A stretch of 29,922 bases of DNA from a virus. The DNA lies in the IMG/VR virus record IMGVR_UViG_3300033047_000008, positions 1 through 29,922 of that record; one strand, 5' to 3'. The notes below the pieces were generated by a model that was given only the letters and a program-made list of their open reading frames with translations, made no database searches and was not told the origin of the DNA. This document shows, piece by piece, positions 12,252-20,300 of the stretch; positions within the stretch are counted from its first letter, which is position 1; every line of letters begins with the position of its first letter. A program made the position numbers and the translations under genes.

Positions 12252-13943
12252 ATGAAAACTACCGACGAACATTCTAGTGAGCTGAAAGAAGCTCACCGAC
12301 CTTGCACCACTTGTGGATCAAGTGATGCCGAATGCCTTTATGATGACGGGCATACTTACTGCTTTTCTTGCGGTGTGAATATACCTGGAGATGGGGAGGC
12401 GGCTGTCGTTGAGAAAGAAGACGAAGCCGCTCCACCAGAGCCGACTAAAGGCGAGTTTGTTCGCATGTCTGCAAAGGATCTAGGGAAGCGAAAACTGAAA
12501 AAAGCCACCCTGGAAAAGCTGGGCTATGGTGTTGGCAAGTTCTCTAACAAGGCAGTTCAGGTTGCGGCTTACACAGATTCACAAGGAACACTTACCGGAC
12601 AGAAGATTCGCTTCGCAAATAAGGAGTTCCTTTGGCTTGCAGATAAGACAAAAGAAATCACTCTGTTTGGGCAGCACGCTTGGCGGGAAGGAGGCGAGAC
12701 AGTCATCGTCACAGAAGGGGAGATCGATGCACTTAGCCTTGCACAAGTCCTCAGCTTAAAGACTCCTGTTGTTTCGATTCGTCGTGGCAGTAAAGGTGCG
12801 CGAAAGGATCTTGAAGAAAACTTTGAATGGCTTGATTCTTTCAAAAATATCGTTCTGTGTTTTGACATGGATGATCCTGGGCGTGAAGCCATGTTCGAGT
12901 GTGCTGACTTGTTCAGCCCAAACAAATGTTTCATAGCGCAGCTCCCACTTAAAGATGCGAGCGATATGCTTGTTGAGGGTCGAGAGAAAGAGCTGATTGA
13001 TTCGGTTATGACGGCAAAGCCATACCGTCCTGATGGTTTAGTTTCCGGAGAAGTTGTCTGGAATGAGATTATCAAAGAAGATAATGTCCCCCATCTGGAG
13101 TACCCTTGGTCCGGTCTGCAGGAAAGTACCCGTGGAATCCGTGGAGGCGAAATCGTTACTTGGTGCGCTGGTTCCGGCATTGGCAAGAGCGCTGTTTGTA
13201 AAGAGATTGCTGTGTGGATTCGCTCTCATGGTGAGAAGATTGGCTATATCGCTCTGGAGGAATCAGTCAAGCGAACTGCCATTGGTTTGATAGGTATCGT
13301 TATGGATAAGCCGCTTTGGCTATATCTGGAAGAAGAGATGCCCGAAGAGAAAGATCTTCGCAGTGCGTTTGATGAAGTGATTGGTGGTGATGGTGTAACT
13401 TTCTACGACCACTTTGGTTCAACAGAAGGGGAGACGCTTTTGGCAAAAATCCGCTACATGGCGAAAGCCTGTGGAATCAAATACATTTTCCTTGACCACT
13501 TGAGCATTGTTGTTTCAGGAATGACTGAAGGGGATGAACGCCGCCGCATCGATAACTTGATGACCAGTCTTCGCTCATTGGTTGCTGAAACTAACTGCTC
13601 ACTGCATGTAGTAAGCCACTTGAAGCGACCGGAAGGCAAGGGGCATGAAGATGGCGCACGTACTTCGCTTGCGCAGTTACGCGGCTCTGCTGGCATTGCT
13701 CAGCTGTCTGATATCGTCATTGGACTAGAGCGCGACCAGCAAGATCCAGAGACGCGAGAAGTTACAACTATTCGCGTCCTTAAAAATCGATTCACTGGTG
13801 TTTGTGGTTTAGCAGGTGCATTGCGTTACTCTGCTCTAACTGGTCGTCTGAAAGAAGTTGATAGCTTTGATGAGATGAGTGGCCGTGGTGATGGAAATCC
13901 GATGGATAGTTCTGATGATAAAGGAGCAGGCGATGAGTTTTAA
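12252..13943 (+). CDS. Primase-helicase, T7 gp4-like
   Basis: 563 aa (T7 gp4A is 566). N-terminal zinc ribbon with C18, C21, C37, C40; TOPRIM primase core with EGE (E155, E157) and CFDMDDPG (D205, D207); then a RecA-type DnaB-family helicase with Walker A GSGIGKS (307-313), a Walker B-like YIFLDHLS and the LRGSAGIAQLSD region. The acidic C-terminus (SSDDKGAGDEF) matches the polymerase-binding tail of T7 gp4. The start at 12252 was chosen because the zinc ribbon begins shortly after; the frame extends to 12216. It unwinds DNA and makes RNA primers at the fork with the polymerase encoded next. Confidence 0.95.
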   Translation: MKTTDEHSSELKEAHRPCTTCGSSDAECLYDDGHTYCFSCGVNIPGDGEAAVVEKEDEAAPPEPTKGEFVRMSAKDLGKRKLKKATLEKLGYGVGKFSNKAVQVAAYTDSQGTLTGQKIRFANKEFLWLADKTKEITLFGQHAWREGGETVIVTEGEIDALSLAQVLSLKTPVVSIRRGSKGARKDLEENFEWLDSFKNIVLCFDMDDPGREAMFECADLFSPNKCFIAQLPLKDASDMLVEGREKELIDSVMTAKPYRPDGLVSGEVVWNEIIKEDNVPHLEYPWSGLQESTRGIRGGEIVTWCAGSGIGKSAVCKEIAVWIRSHGEKIGYIALEESVKRTAIGLIGIVMDKPLWLYLEEEMPEEKDLRSAFDEVIGGDGVTFYDHFGSTEGETLLAKIRYMAKACGIKYIFLDHLSIVVSGMTEGDERRRIDNLMTSLRSLVAETNCSLHVVSHLKRPEGKGHEDGARTSLAQLRGSAGIAQLSDIVIGLERDQQDPETREVTTIRVLKNRFTGVCGLAGALRYSALTGRLKEVDSFDEMSGRGDGNPMDSSDDKGAGDEF

Positions 13944-15858
13944 GGCATACATCGTTGACATTGAAACTAACGGACTCCTTCCGCCCCAGCTGGAGAAAAC
14001 AATCGTTAGCGAGATTCACTGCATTGTTTTACGCAATCAGAAGGGCGTAACAAAGGTTTTCATTGACCCGGCTAAAGCCAAGCAAGCTAAGTGGAAAGCA
14101 GATGGCACTCTTGAAGATGCTGCAAATATCTGCGCTGCAGCCGATGTTCTGATTGGCCATAACGCGCAAGAGTTTGACATCGGAATCCTGTTGAAGTTCT
14201 TTCCTAATAACATGCGTGAGTGGAAAGATTGTTGGACTAGGAAGAAGCACGGGAAACTTGTGCGTGATACGCAAATCATGGCACGTCTCATTTGGCCTGA
14301 TATTAAGCCCTACGACTTTGCGTTGAAAGGTAAGCTACCAGGGCGACTTAAAGGGGCGCATAGTCTGGAGGCATGGGGCTACCGTCTTGGTGAGAAAAAA
14401 GGAGAGTATGGAAAGCAAACTGATTGGAGCCAGATCGATCACGAGATGGTTTCATATTGTGTGCAAGATGTCGCTGTCACCGCGAAGCTGTTTCGCCGTT
14501 TAACTGGGCGGCTAAAGACATGGCCGAATGGTGGTGTAATCGCAGAACGTCTTGAACATGAGTTTGCTGAGTGCATCTCAGAGCAGATGCGGAATGGCGT
14601 GCATTACGACCGTGTGGCGCACGACAAACTTTACAAAAAGATCTGCACTGAGCGGGATAAGCAGCGTGAGTTCATTCGTACCTCTTGCCCCCCTTGGGAA
14701 GAGCAGCTTAAAACCAAAGTTAAAATCACACCATTCAACCCAAATAGCCGGATGCAGATGGAGAAGTTTCTGCGTCAGCGCTATGACTGGGTTCCACAAG
14801 AAAACGAGATGACTCCAACAGGGCGTGCAGAAATGAATGAAGCTGTGCTGTCTCACCCAAGGATGTCGGAGTACAAGGAGGCAGAGTGGTTCCATCGTTA
14901 CCTGTACCTACAATCGCGTGCAGCTGAGATTGAAGAAGGCAAGCAGTCCTATCTCAAGCACTACAACGAAGACACTGGCTGTGTTCATGGTTACGTGAAT
15001 CATAACGGTGCAGTTACAAGTCGATGTACGCACAGCAAACCTAACAAGGCGAATGTGGTTGCGATTGACAAAGAGTACGGTCCTGAAACTCGCGCACTGT
15101 TTTGCACTCCTGGAGCTGACTGGCATTTCCTTGGTTGGGATGCAAAAGGAATCGAGTTCCGTGGTCTAGCTCATTACACTGTTCCTTACGATGATGGAGA
15201 ACTAATCGACATCGTTTTGAATGGCGATATTCACTGGAAGAATACGCAAGCGCTTCTACATGTGCTTGGACATCCAGAGTTTATTGGAGCAGTCTACGAC
15301 TCAACAAACAAAACTATGGTGGAGTGTCGAGACTTCGCCAAGACGTTTATCTACGGCTACATGTACGGTGCGCGTGATCCAAGATTAGGCAGCATCATCC
15401 AACCAAAGGCTAGTGAACGTAAGCGGAGATCAATCGGAAAATCTCTTCGCAGTGTATTTGAGAAAAATATACCAGCACTACCTCTCCTTCAGGCAGACAT
15501 CATTGAAGAAGCTAGGAAGAATCATAAAAAGATTGTTGGCCTAGATGGCCGTATGCTCGACATTCGTTCAGACCATAGTGCGCTGAACACAAAGTTACAG
15601 GGCTTCGGTGCAATCGTGATTAAGCAGGCATCTGTTCTTGTTCGGGAATGGGCAGGTGAGCGTTGGACCTACGGCAAAGATTTTGCACAAGTGCTTCATG
15701 TTCACGACGAAGCGCAATCGCAAGTGAAGATTGCCATCGCTGAAGAGTATGCGCAACTTGCATGTAAAGCTGTCGAAGAGACAGGAAAAATGTTCGGTGT
15801 TCTTTGCCCTCTTGGGGCAGACACTAAAATCGGAACCAACTGGGCGGAGACCCATTAA
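13933..15858 (+). CDS. Family A DNA polymerase with 3'-5' exonuclease
   Basis: 641 aa. Exonuclease motifs: VDIETNG (D9, E11), LIGHNAQEFDI and YCVQDVAV. Polymerase motifs: A, WDAKGIEFRGLAHY (D403); B, RDFAKTFIYGYMYG (K470, Y474); C, HVHDEAQ (D592, E593). Y474 corresponds to T7 Tyr526, so this enzyme has the tyrosine form of the nucleotide-selection site, as in T7, not the E. coli Pol I phenylalanine. ATG 13933 has GGAG at 6 bases and overlaps the helicase gene by 11 bases. Shorter than T7 gp5 (704 aa); whether the thioredoxin-binding loop is present cannot be decided here. Confidence 0.96.
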   Translation: MSFKAYIVDIETNGLLPPQLEKTIVSEIHCIVLRNQKGVTKVFIDPAKAKQAKWKADGTLEDAANICAAADVLIGHNAQEFDIGILLKFFPNNMREWKDCWTRKKHGKLVRDTQIMARLIWPDIKPYDFALKGKLPGRLKGAHSLEAWGYRLGEKKGEYGKQTDWSQIDHEMVSYCVQDVAVTAKLFRRLTGRLKTWPNGGVIAERLEHEFAECISEQMRNGVHYDRVAHDKLYKKICTERDKQREFIRTSCPPWEEQLKTKVKITPFNPNSRMQMEKFLRQRYDWVPQENEMTPTGRAEMNEAVLSHPRMSEYKEAEWFHRYLYLQSRAAEIEEGKQSYLKHYNEDTGCVHGYVNHNGAVTSRCTHSKPNKANVVAIDKEYGPETRALFCTPGADWHFLGWDAKGIEFRGLAHYTVPYDDGELIDIVLNGDIHWKNTQALLHVLGHPEFIGAVYDSTNKTMVECRDFAKTFIYGYMYGARDPRLGSIIQPKASERKRRSIGKSLRSVFEKNIPALPLLQADIIEEARKNHKKIVGLDGRMLDIRSDHSALNTKLQGFGAIVIKQASVLVREWAGERWTYGKDFAQVLHVHDEAQSQVKIAIAEEYAQLACKAVEETGKMFGVLCPLGADTKIGTNWAETH

Positions 15859-15860
15859 CA

Positions 15861-16631
15861 ATGTTTGAAAAGACTGACAGAGTTCTTTTGCTTGATGGCG
15901 ACGTGTTCGCCTTTCGCTACTGCGCAGCAAGTGAAGAAGAGATTGACTGGGAAGATGATTTCTGGACACTTCATACAAATCTAGGACAAGCGAAAGCACG
16001 TATCCTAGATTCGGTTGCAGAGTGCATGGAGATTGCTGGCTGTAACAAGATGGTTTGGGCATTCTCTGCACCGGGTAACTGGAGGAAGCAAGTGATGTCT
16101 TCATACAAAAGCAATCGTAAAGGTAAGCGGAAGCCACTCGGCTACGTTGCTGTGTGTGAGTTTTTTGCACAGTTCTTCCCTTCGTTTGTTTGGCCAACAT
16201 TAGAAGCTGATGATGTCCTTGGTGTTCTGATGACGGAGCCAAAAGATGTAAAGCGTCCGCTTGTTACTGGTGAGCGGTTTGTTTGTTGCTCCATTGATAA
16301 AGACATGCGGACTATTCCAGGGCTGCATCTCAATCCACAGAAACTTGAAGAAGGTGTTGTGGAAGTGACAGAAGAGGAAGCAGATTTTGCACACCTAAAA
16401 CAAGCCTTGATGGGGGATTCAACTGATGGCTATTCTGGTTGTCCTGGTGTGGGGCCAGTAAAAGCAGAGAAGCTGCTAAGCGAGAATGTAAGCTGGGAGA
16501 CTGTTCTGAAATCTTACAAAGCAGCTGGGCTTGGCGAAAAGGTTGCGTTGCAAAACGCGCGAGTAGCCCGTATCCTCCGCTATGGTGAGTACATGCCAAG
16601 GAAACGGGAGGTAAAGCTATGGACCCCATGA
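15861..16631 (+). CDS. 5'-3' exonuclease, T7 gp6-like
   Basis: 256 aa. The flap-endonuclease/5'-exonuclease fold is indicated by acidic clusters in the expected order: LLLDGDVFAF, TLEADDVLGVL, CCSIDKDMR and GDSTDGYSGCPGVGPVKAEKLL, the last being the helix-hairpin-helix-type DNA-binding element. In T7-like phages it removes RNA primers and processes recombination and host DNA. It starts 2 bases after the polymerase gene; its last codons overlap the next gene by 13 bases and supply that gene's GGGAGG. Confidence 0.9.
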   Translation: MFEKTDRVLLLDGDVFAFRYCAASEEEIDWEDDFWTLHTNLGQAKARILDSVAECMEIAGCNKMVWAFSAPGNWRKQVMSSYKSNRKGKRKPLGYVAVCEFFAQFFPSFVWPTLEADDVLGVLMTEPKDVKRPLVTGERFVCCSIDKDMRTIPGLHLNPQKLEEGVVEVTEEEADFAHLKQALMGDSTDGYSGCPGVGPVKAEKLLSENVSWETVLKSYKAAGLGEKVALQNARVARILRYGEYMPRKREVKLWTP

Positions 16632-16927
16632 GAGATGAAAACGGAAGGACTGTTTACGAGACTTTGCGCGGACAAGTTGGGGCGGATTCAGATGGTCCTG
16701 CCCCTGACGATATGCCAACAGCTGTTGGTGTAGAACCAACTACTGAGGCGGATGCAGCATTTCCTGGATGCTCTGAAGCGCTCATCCGCCACTTAGCTCA
16801 TCAGTTCCCAAATAGATGTCCTGGACTTGAAGACCCAGACCGCGTAATCTGGGCGAGTTCTGGTGCTGCTTTTGTAGTCACCTACCTTCGTCAAGCCTTA
16901 ACCGTCTACCAAGAAGAGCATAAATAA
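16619..16927 (+). CDS. Small conserved-type protein before portal
   Basis: 102 aa, with GGGAGG 8 bases before the ATG. The N-terminal 55 residues are low-complexity and acidic. The C-terminal half (ALIRHLAHQFPNRCPGLEDP, VIWASSGAAFVVTYLRQAL) resembles small unnamed proteins often found between exonuclease and portal in T7-like podoviruses. No catalytic motif. Function unknown. Confidence 0.65.
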   Translation: MDPMRDENGRTVYETLRGQVGADSDGPAPDDMPTAVGVEPTTEADAAFPGCSEALIRHLAHQFPNRCPGLEDPDRVIWASSGAAFVVTYLRQALTVYQEEHK

Positions 16928-16930
16928 GCC

Positions 16931-17116
16931 ATGTGTCTAAGCGCTCCTGATGTGCCGGATCTCCCTGAGCCACCTCCGCCACCTCCGCCACCTCCTGCAC
17001 CAACTGCAACTACTCCTCCAAGGAGATCTGCAGCAGCAAGGGAGCGCAGTCGTTCAACTTCACTTGGTACGGGCCAGTTTCGTATTCCTTTAGGGCAAGT
17101 GAACTTGCCTACTTGA
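16931..17116 (+). CDS. Small proline-rich protein before portal
   Basis: 61 aa beginning MCLSAPDVPDLPEP, followed by a run of nine prolines, then a basic Ser/Arg region (PRRSAAARERSRS). Short MC-start proline-rich proteins in this position are recurrent in T7-like podoviruses, with no known function. It starts 3 bases after the previous stop; the portal ATG follows its stop directly. A ribosome-binding site is weak. Confidence 0.6.
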   Translation: MCLSAPDVPDLPEPPPPPPPPPAPTATTPPRRSAAARERSRSTSLGTGQFRIPLGQVNLPT

Positions 17117-17117
17117 A

Positions 17118-17804
17118 ATGGAACATCCGCTTAAACACACGTTCAGCGCTAAGTCTAGATATGACATGGCTGCTAAGGAGCGTCAACCGATCTTAGATCG
17201 GGCAAGGGATGCCGCGCTGTTGACTCAACCCTCTCTTCTACCTCCGGAGAGTTGGACAATATCGCAGCGGCTCCCGACCCCTTTTCAAAGCATTGGTGCA
17301 AGAGGACTGAATAACATTTCAGCGAAGCTCGGCCTTACCTTGCTTCCTGCAAATACTTCTTTTGTCAAGCTAGAGCTGGACACGTTTCAAGCGGAAAATG
17401 TTGGAGTAGACGAAACACAAAAGAAGCAGATTGAAGGTAACTTACAAAAAGTAGAGAAAGCCTTAGTCAATGAACTGGAAGTTGGCGGATATCGCATCGT
17501 TGGTTATGAAGGAATCAATCACGCTGTCTTTGGTGGCAACGCACTGTTTGAGTCTACTGATGATGAGCGGAAACCTCTCCGCTTTTTCCGTCTCGACCAA
17601 TACATCATCGTGCGTGATGCGTTAGGAAATCTCGACCTCATCATCATTGAGGAGAAGATTAGTCCAGCCAACATTCCGGAGGATTTGCACGAGTTACTTA
17701 AACGCAGTGAAGAGACAAAAACGCTGTTTGAGGCAGGAAAGGACATTTGGCTTCACACAGTTATTGAACGAGTCTCTGACACTGAGTTTGAATCGTGGCA
17801 ATAA
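17118..17804 (+). CDS. Portal protein, N-terminal part (frame ends at in-frame TAA)
   Basis: 228 aa corresponding to the N-terminal clip/wing portion of the T7 gp8-type head-tail connector: KSRYDMAAKERQPILDRARD, the usual portal N-terminus, and RGLNNISAKLGLTLLPANTS, typical of the family. It ends at TAA 17802-17804 directly after EFESWQ. The same frame continues without further stops as YAGVMDPESV and then the rest of the portal. Read through, the protein would be 534 aa, against 536 for T7 gp8. A single G-to-T change (GAA to TAA) would explain it. In family members this site reads approximately YQExxG. Confidence 0.85.
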   Translation: MEHPLKHTFSAKSRYDMAAKERQPILDRARDAALLTQPSLLPPESWTISQRLPTPFQSIGARGLNNISAKLGLTLLPANTSFVKLELDTFQAENVGVDETQKKQIEGNLQKVEKALVNELEVGGYRIVGYEGINHAVFGGNALFESTDDERKPLRFFRLDQYIIVRDALGNLDLIIIEEKISPANIPEDLHELLKRSEETKTLFEAGKDIWLHTVIERVSDTEFESWQ

Positions 17805-17816
17805 TATGCTGGAGTT

Positions 17817-18722
17817 ATGGATCCTGAATCTGTTTCGGTTCACGCAGAAGAAACTCTCCCGTGGTTCCACACGCGCTGGAAGCATGTCAGTGGCTCTGCT
17901 TACGGCACTGGGTATGTTGAAGAATACTTAGGTGACTTGACCAGCCTTGAGGGCTTGTCGCAAGCAGTCGTGGAAGGCTCTGCAGCTATTGCTCGCATTC
18001 TCTTCCTTACCAATCCTAACGGAATGACTAAACCGCGCATTCTTGAAGAAGCACCTAACGGTGCAGTGCGGACTGGTCGTGCAGAAGACATCACAGTAAT
18101 GCAAGCGGACAAGGCAGCAGATTTGGCTGTTGCTCAGTCAACCATTCGGGATATTCGTGACCGACTTGGTTTTGCTTTCTTGCTTAACAGTTCTGTTGCG
18201 CGTGATGCTGAACGAGTCACTGCAGAGGAGATCCGCTTTATTGCGCAGGAGCTAGACGACCAACTTGGAGGAGCGCACGCGATGCTGGGACAAGAGTTCC
18301 AACGTCCGTTAGCCATGCGTCTAATCGATAAGCTACAGGCACAAGGCCGCATTCCAAAAGTTAGCTCAAAGGCGATTCAAATGAAGGTCGTTACCGGAGT
18401 GGAAGCACTCGGAAGAGCGCACGAGCTTAATCGAATCCGCACTTTCATCAGTCTTGTTACAGAAGCATTCGGCCCAGAAGTGGCACACGAATACTTGAAG
18501 ACTGAAGACCTCATCCAGCGCATTGCAAACATGTCACAGCTGGATGAACCAAACACGGCGCTACGTACGGAAGAAGAGCGAAATCAAATCAGCCGAACTG
18601 CTCAGGTAATGCAACTTGTAGAGCAGCTTGGCCCTAACGCTGTCAATGTCTTGGGCCAACTGGTCCAGCAGCAGCAAAACACAAACCCGGCGCAACCAAC
18701 AGCGCCACAACCTCAGCAGTAA
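17817..18722 (+). CDS. Portal protein, C-terminal part
   Basis: 301 aa from ATG 17817, in the same frame as the preceding gene and separated from it only by TAA and four sense codons. It contains the conserved LPWFHTRWKHVSGSAYGTGY and EEYLGDLTSLEGLSQAV segments of T7-type portals and ends in a Gln-rich tail. GGAG lies only 2 bases before this ATG, which is too close for normal initiation, so independent translation is doubtful. Without a join to the N-terminal part, a functional dodecameric connector is hard to imagine; see the matching finding. Confidence 0.85.
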   Translation: MDPESVSVHAEETLPWFHTRWKHVSGSAYGTGYVEEYLGDLTSLEGLSQAVVEGSAAIARILFLTNPNGMTKPRILEEAPNGAVRTGRAEDITVMQADKAADLAVAQSTIRDIRDRLGFAFLLNSSVARDAERVTAEEIRFIAQELDDQLGGAHAMLGQEFQRPLAMRLIDKLQAQGRIPKVSSKAIQMKVVTGVEALGRAHELNRIRTFISLVTEAFGPEVAHEYLKTEDLIQRIANMSQLDEPNTALRTEEERNQISRTAQVMQLVEQLGPNAVNVLGQLVQQQQNTNPAQPTAPQPQQ

Positions 18723-18725
18723 AAC

Positions 18726-19523
18726 ATGGGTGATTTTCAACGAGTGCAGCATTCTGGTGATGCAGCCCCTCCCGCTGATCCTTCCGGGGATCAGTCTCCT
18801 CCAGCCGATCCGACCGCTTTACCAGATGGCGATCCACCTGTTATTGATGCCCCTGCTGGTTCGCAGGATGGCTCACAACTTCCTACGGAAGATCCGCAAA
18901 CTCCTGAAGAGAAAGCAGCAGCGTGGGATCGTCACGTAGCTGGGCAAAATGCAGATGAAGGGGGTGACGGCAATGATCCTCCCGCTGCGGGAGAGAACGA
19001 TTACTCTGCAGCACTTGCAGAAGTTCCAGAGAATCTTCGTCCATTCGTTGATAAGTTTACGAAAGGCGAGGAGATCACTCAGGAAGATTACGCTACGCTG
19101 GAAGCAGAAGGCTTCTCTAAGTCGATGGCTGATTCCTGGATGGCAGGGCAGAATGCTCTTGCTGCGCAGCGAGTCTCGTTCATTCACGAACAAGCCGGAG
19201 GCGAGACTAACTATCAGAAGATGGCAGAGTGGACCATTACGGGGCTGACTAAAGAAGAACGCGCAAGCTACAACACGGCGATTAAAGTCCAAGATCAAAA
19301 AGCTGTGAAGACCGCTGTAAGCGGCATGTGGGCGCGATACTTGCAAGCTAATCCCACACCAGGACGGCGCAACAAAGGTGGCCATCGTCCTCCTGCTGCG
19401 CCTTCCGTTACGCCTTACGCATCCTCTGCTGAAATGACGAAAGCAATGGGTGATCCGCGTTACCAAACTGATCCTGCTTACCGTGATGAAGTCGCTCGCA
19501 AGGTCAACGTCTCTACGTTCTAA
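18726..19523 (+). CDS. Capsid assembly scaffolding protein
   Basis: 265 aa, acidic and proline-rich in its first 100 residues (PADPSGDQSPPADP), with a helical middle and the C-terminal signature of T7 gp9-like scaffolds (AEMTKAMGDPRYQTDPAYRD then EVARKV). It guides capsid shell assembly between portal and major capsid protein and is then lost. It starts 3 bases after the portal stop in the expected gene position. Confidence 0.87.
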   Translation: MGDFQRVQHSGDAAPPADPSGDQSPPADPTALPDGDPPVIDAPAGSQDGSQLPTEDPQTPEEKAAAWDRHVAGQNADEGGDGNDPPAAGENDYSAALAEVPENLRPFVDKFTKGEEITQEDYATLEAEGFSKSMADSWMAGQNALAAQRVSFIHEQAGGETNYQKMAEWTITGLTKEERASYNTAIKVQDQKAVKTAVSGMWARYLQANPTPGRRNKGGHRPPAAPSVTPYASSAEMTKAMGDPRYQTDPAYRDEVARKVNVSTF

Positions 19524-19528
19524 CTAAC

Positions 19529-20119
19529 ATGAAACTACACTTACACTTACTTCTTTTGGCGGTCATGCCATTTCTCTTTTCCTGCAGCACTGTCGAGCAA
19601 ATGTTTGGCATAGCTGAAGACCCTGAGATTGTCGCGCTTGGTGCTGAGCTTCTTACCTTGGAAGATGATTACGCCGATATCAAATCAGCGTATGATGCTC
19701 AGTATGATGATTACCTTACACTTCAAGCGCAGCTTGCAGTAGAGGGACTTAATCTGGACACAGCAAATGATGTGATGGCTGCTTTAGTATCTGCCTCTGG
19801 TCGGATTACTGCACTAGGCATGAATCTTGATTCTGTTGGAAGCAAAATCTCGTTGGTGAAAGACAAGATTGAGGAGAAGCAGACTGAAGAAGGTGTGCCT
19901 TGGTATGTGACTCTCGGAGGAATCCTGCTTGCTGCTGCTGCTCCAACGATGAACGGAATCCCGATTATCGGCCCATTGATGGCGAGGTTTGCTCGTCCAC
20001 TTGAGGCAGCTGGCTTGCGGAATGCTGCAGGTAGGGTAGCTGAACATCAGGCAGATAAGGTTGCTGGTGTGTCTGGCTATGCTGGACCAGGGGATACGGT
20101 CCCTGCTCGTCCTACTTGA
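19529..20119 (+). CDS. Predicted lipoprotein between scaffold and capsid genes
   Basis: 196 aa. An N-terminal signal (MKLHLHLLLLAVMPFLFSC) ends in a lipobox-like LFSC with C19, although Phe at -2 is not ideal. A mature acidic helical region follows (EIVALGAELLTLEDDYADI, LVKDKIEEKQTEEG), then a hydrophobic segment (WYVTLGGILLAAAAPTMNG) and a Gly/Ala-rich end. Export and lipid attachment would place it in the host envelope; superinfection exclusion or a lysis role are possible, but unsupported. It is unusual in this position, interrupts the scaffold-capsid pair, and is followed at once by a strong terminator. Confidence 0.72.
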   Translation: MKLHLHLLLLAVMPFLFSCSTVEQMFGIAEDPEIVALGAELLTLEDDYADIKSAYDAQYDDYLTLQAQLAVEGLNLDTANDVMAALVSASGRITALGMNLDSVGSKISLVKDKIEEKQTEEGVPWYVTLGGILLAAAAPTMNGIPIIGPLMARFARPLEAAGLRNAAGRVAEHQADKVAGVSGYAGPGDTVPARPT

Positions 20120-20144
20120 CATAAGACAGCTGTCTGTTTACGCT
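20116..20144 (+). promoter_or_regulatory. Promoter-like element with GACAGCTGTC palindrome
   Basis: TTGACA (20116-20121), 17-base spacer, TACGCT (20139-20144). The spacer contains the perfect palindrome AGACAGCTGTCT. The -10 has the same TAnnCT form as the early promoters, and the GACAG/CTGTC half-sites recur there. A terminator starts immediately afterwards, so any transcript would be very short unless termination is controlled. Confidence 0.35.
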
Positions 20145-20187
20145 GTGAGCGCTGGTGGTCGAAAGGCTGTCAGCGCTCCAGCTTTTT
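20142..20187 (+). terminator. Strong terminator before the capsid gene
   Basis: Stem GCTG-(bulged T)-GAGCGCTG with CAGCGCTC-CAGC, extended inward through G-U-rich pairs to a GAAA tetraloop (20161-20164), followed by TTTTT. It ends the unit containing the lipoprotein gene. The capsid gene must then have its own promoter in 20188-20300 or rely on read-through. The remaining 110 bases before the capsid ATG show no sigma70 promoter I would defend. Confidence 0.8.
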
Positions 20188-20300
20188 CTGGTTGATTTGA
20201 AGGCGAAGACTCCCCGTTACGGCGCGGTTGTTGAGGCTCCACTTCTGGTAGATGGATAAGAAATAACTTCTCTACCTACTCCTTCTGAGGAATCAACAAA

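Noticed and set aside
13951-13980. TTGACA -35-like sequence at the start of the DNA polymerase gene
   Set aside because: Inside coding sequence with no -10 at the proper spacing and no gene start after it.
15595-16242. A 215-codon antisense frame across polymerase and exonuclease genes
   Set aside because: Overlaps two clearly identified replication genes; no start signal and no motif.
17802-17804. General reassignment of TAA in this phage
   Set aside because: TAA is the natural terminator of many intact genes here, and the only clear tRNA-Gln has anticodon UUG, not UUA.
18873-19466. A 197-codon open frame antisense to the scaffold gene
   Set aside because: Composition is that of a complement of a coding strand; overlaps a well-supported scaffold gene.
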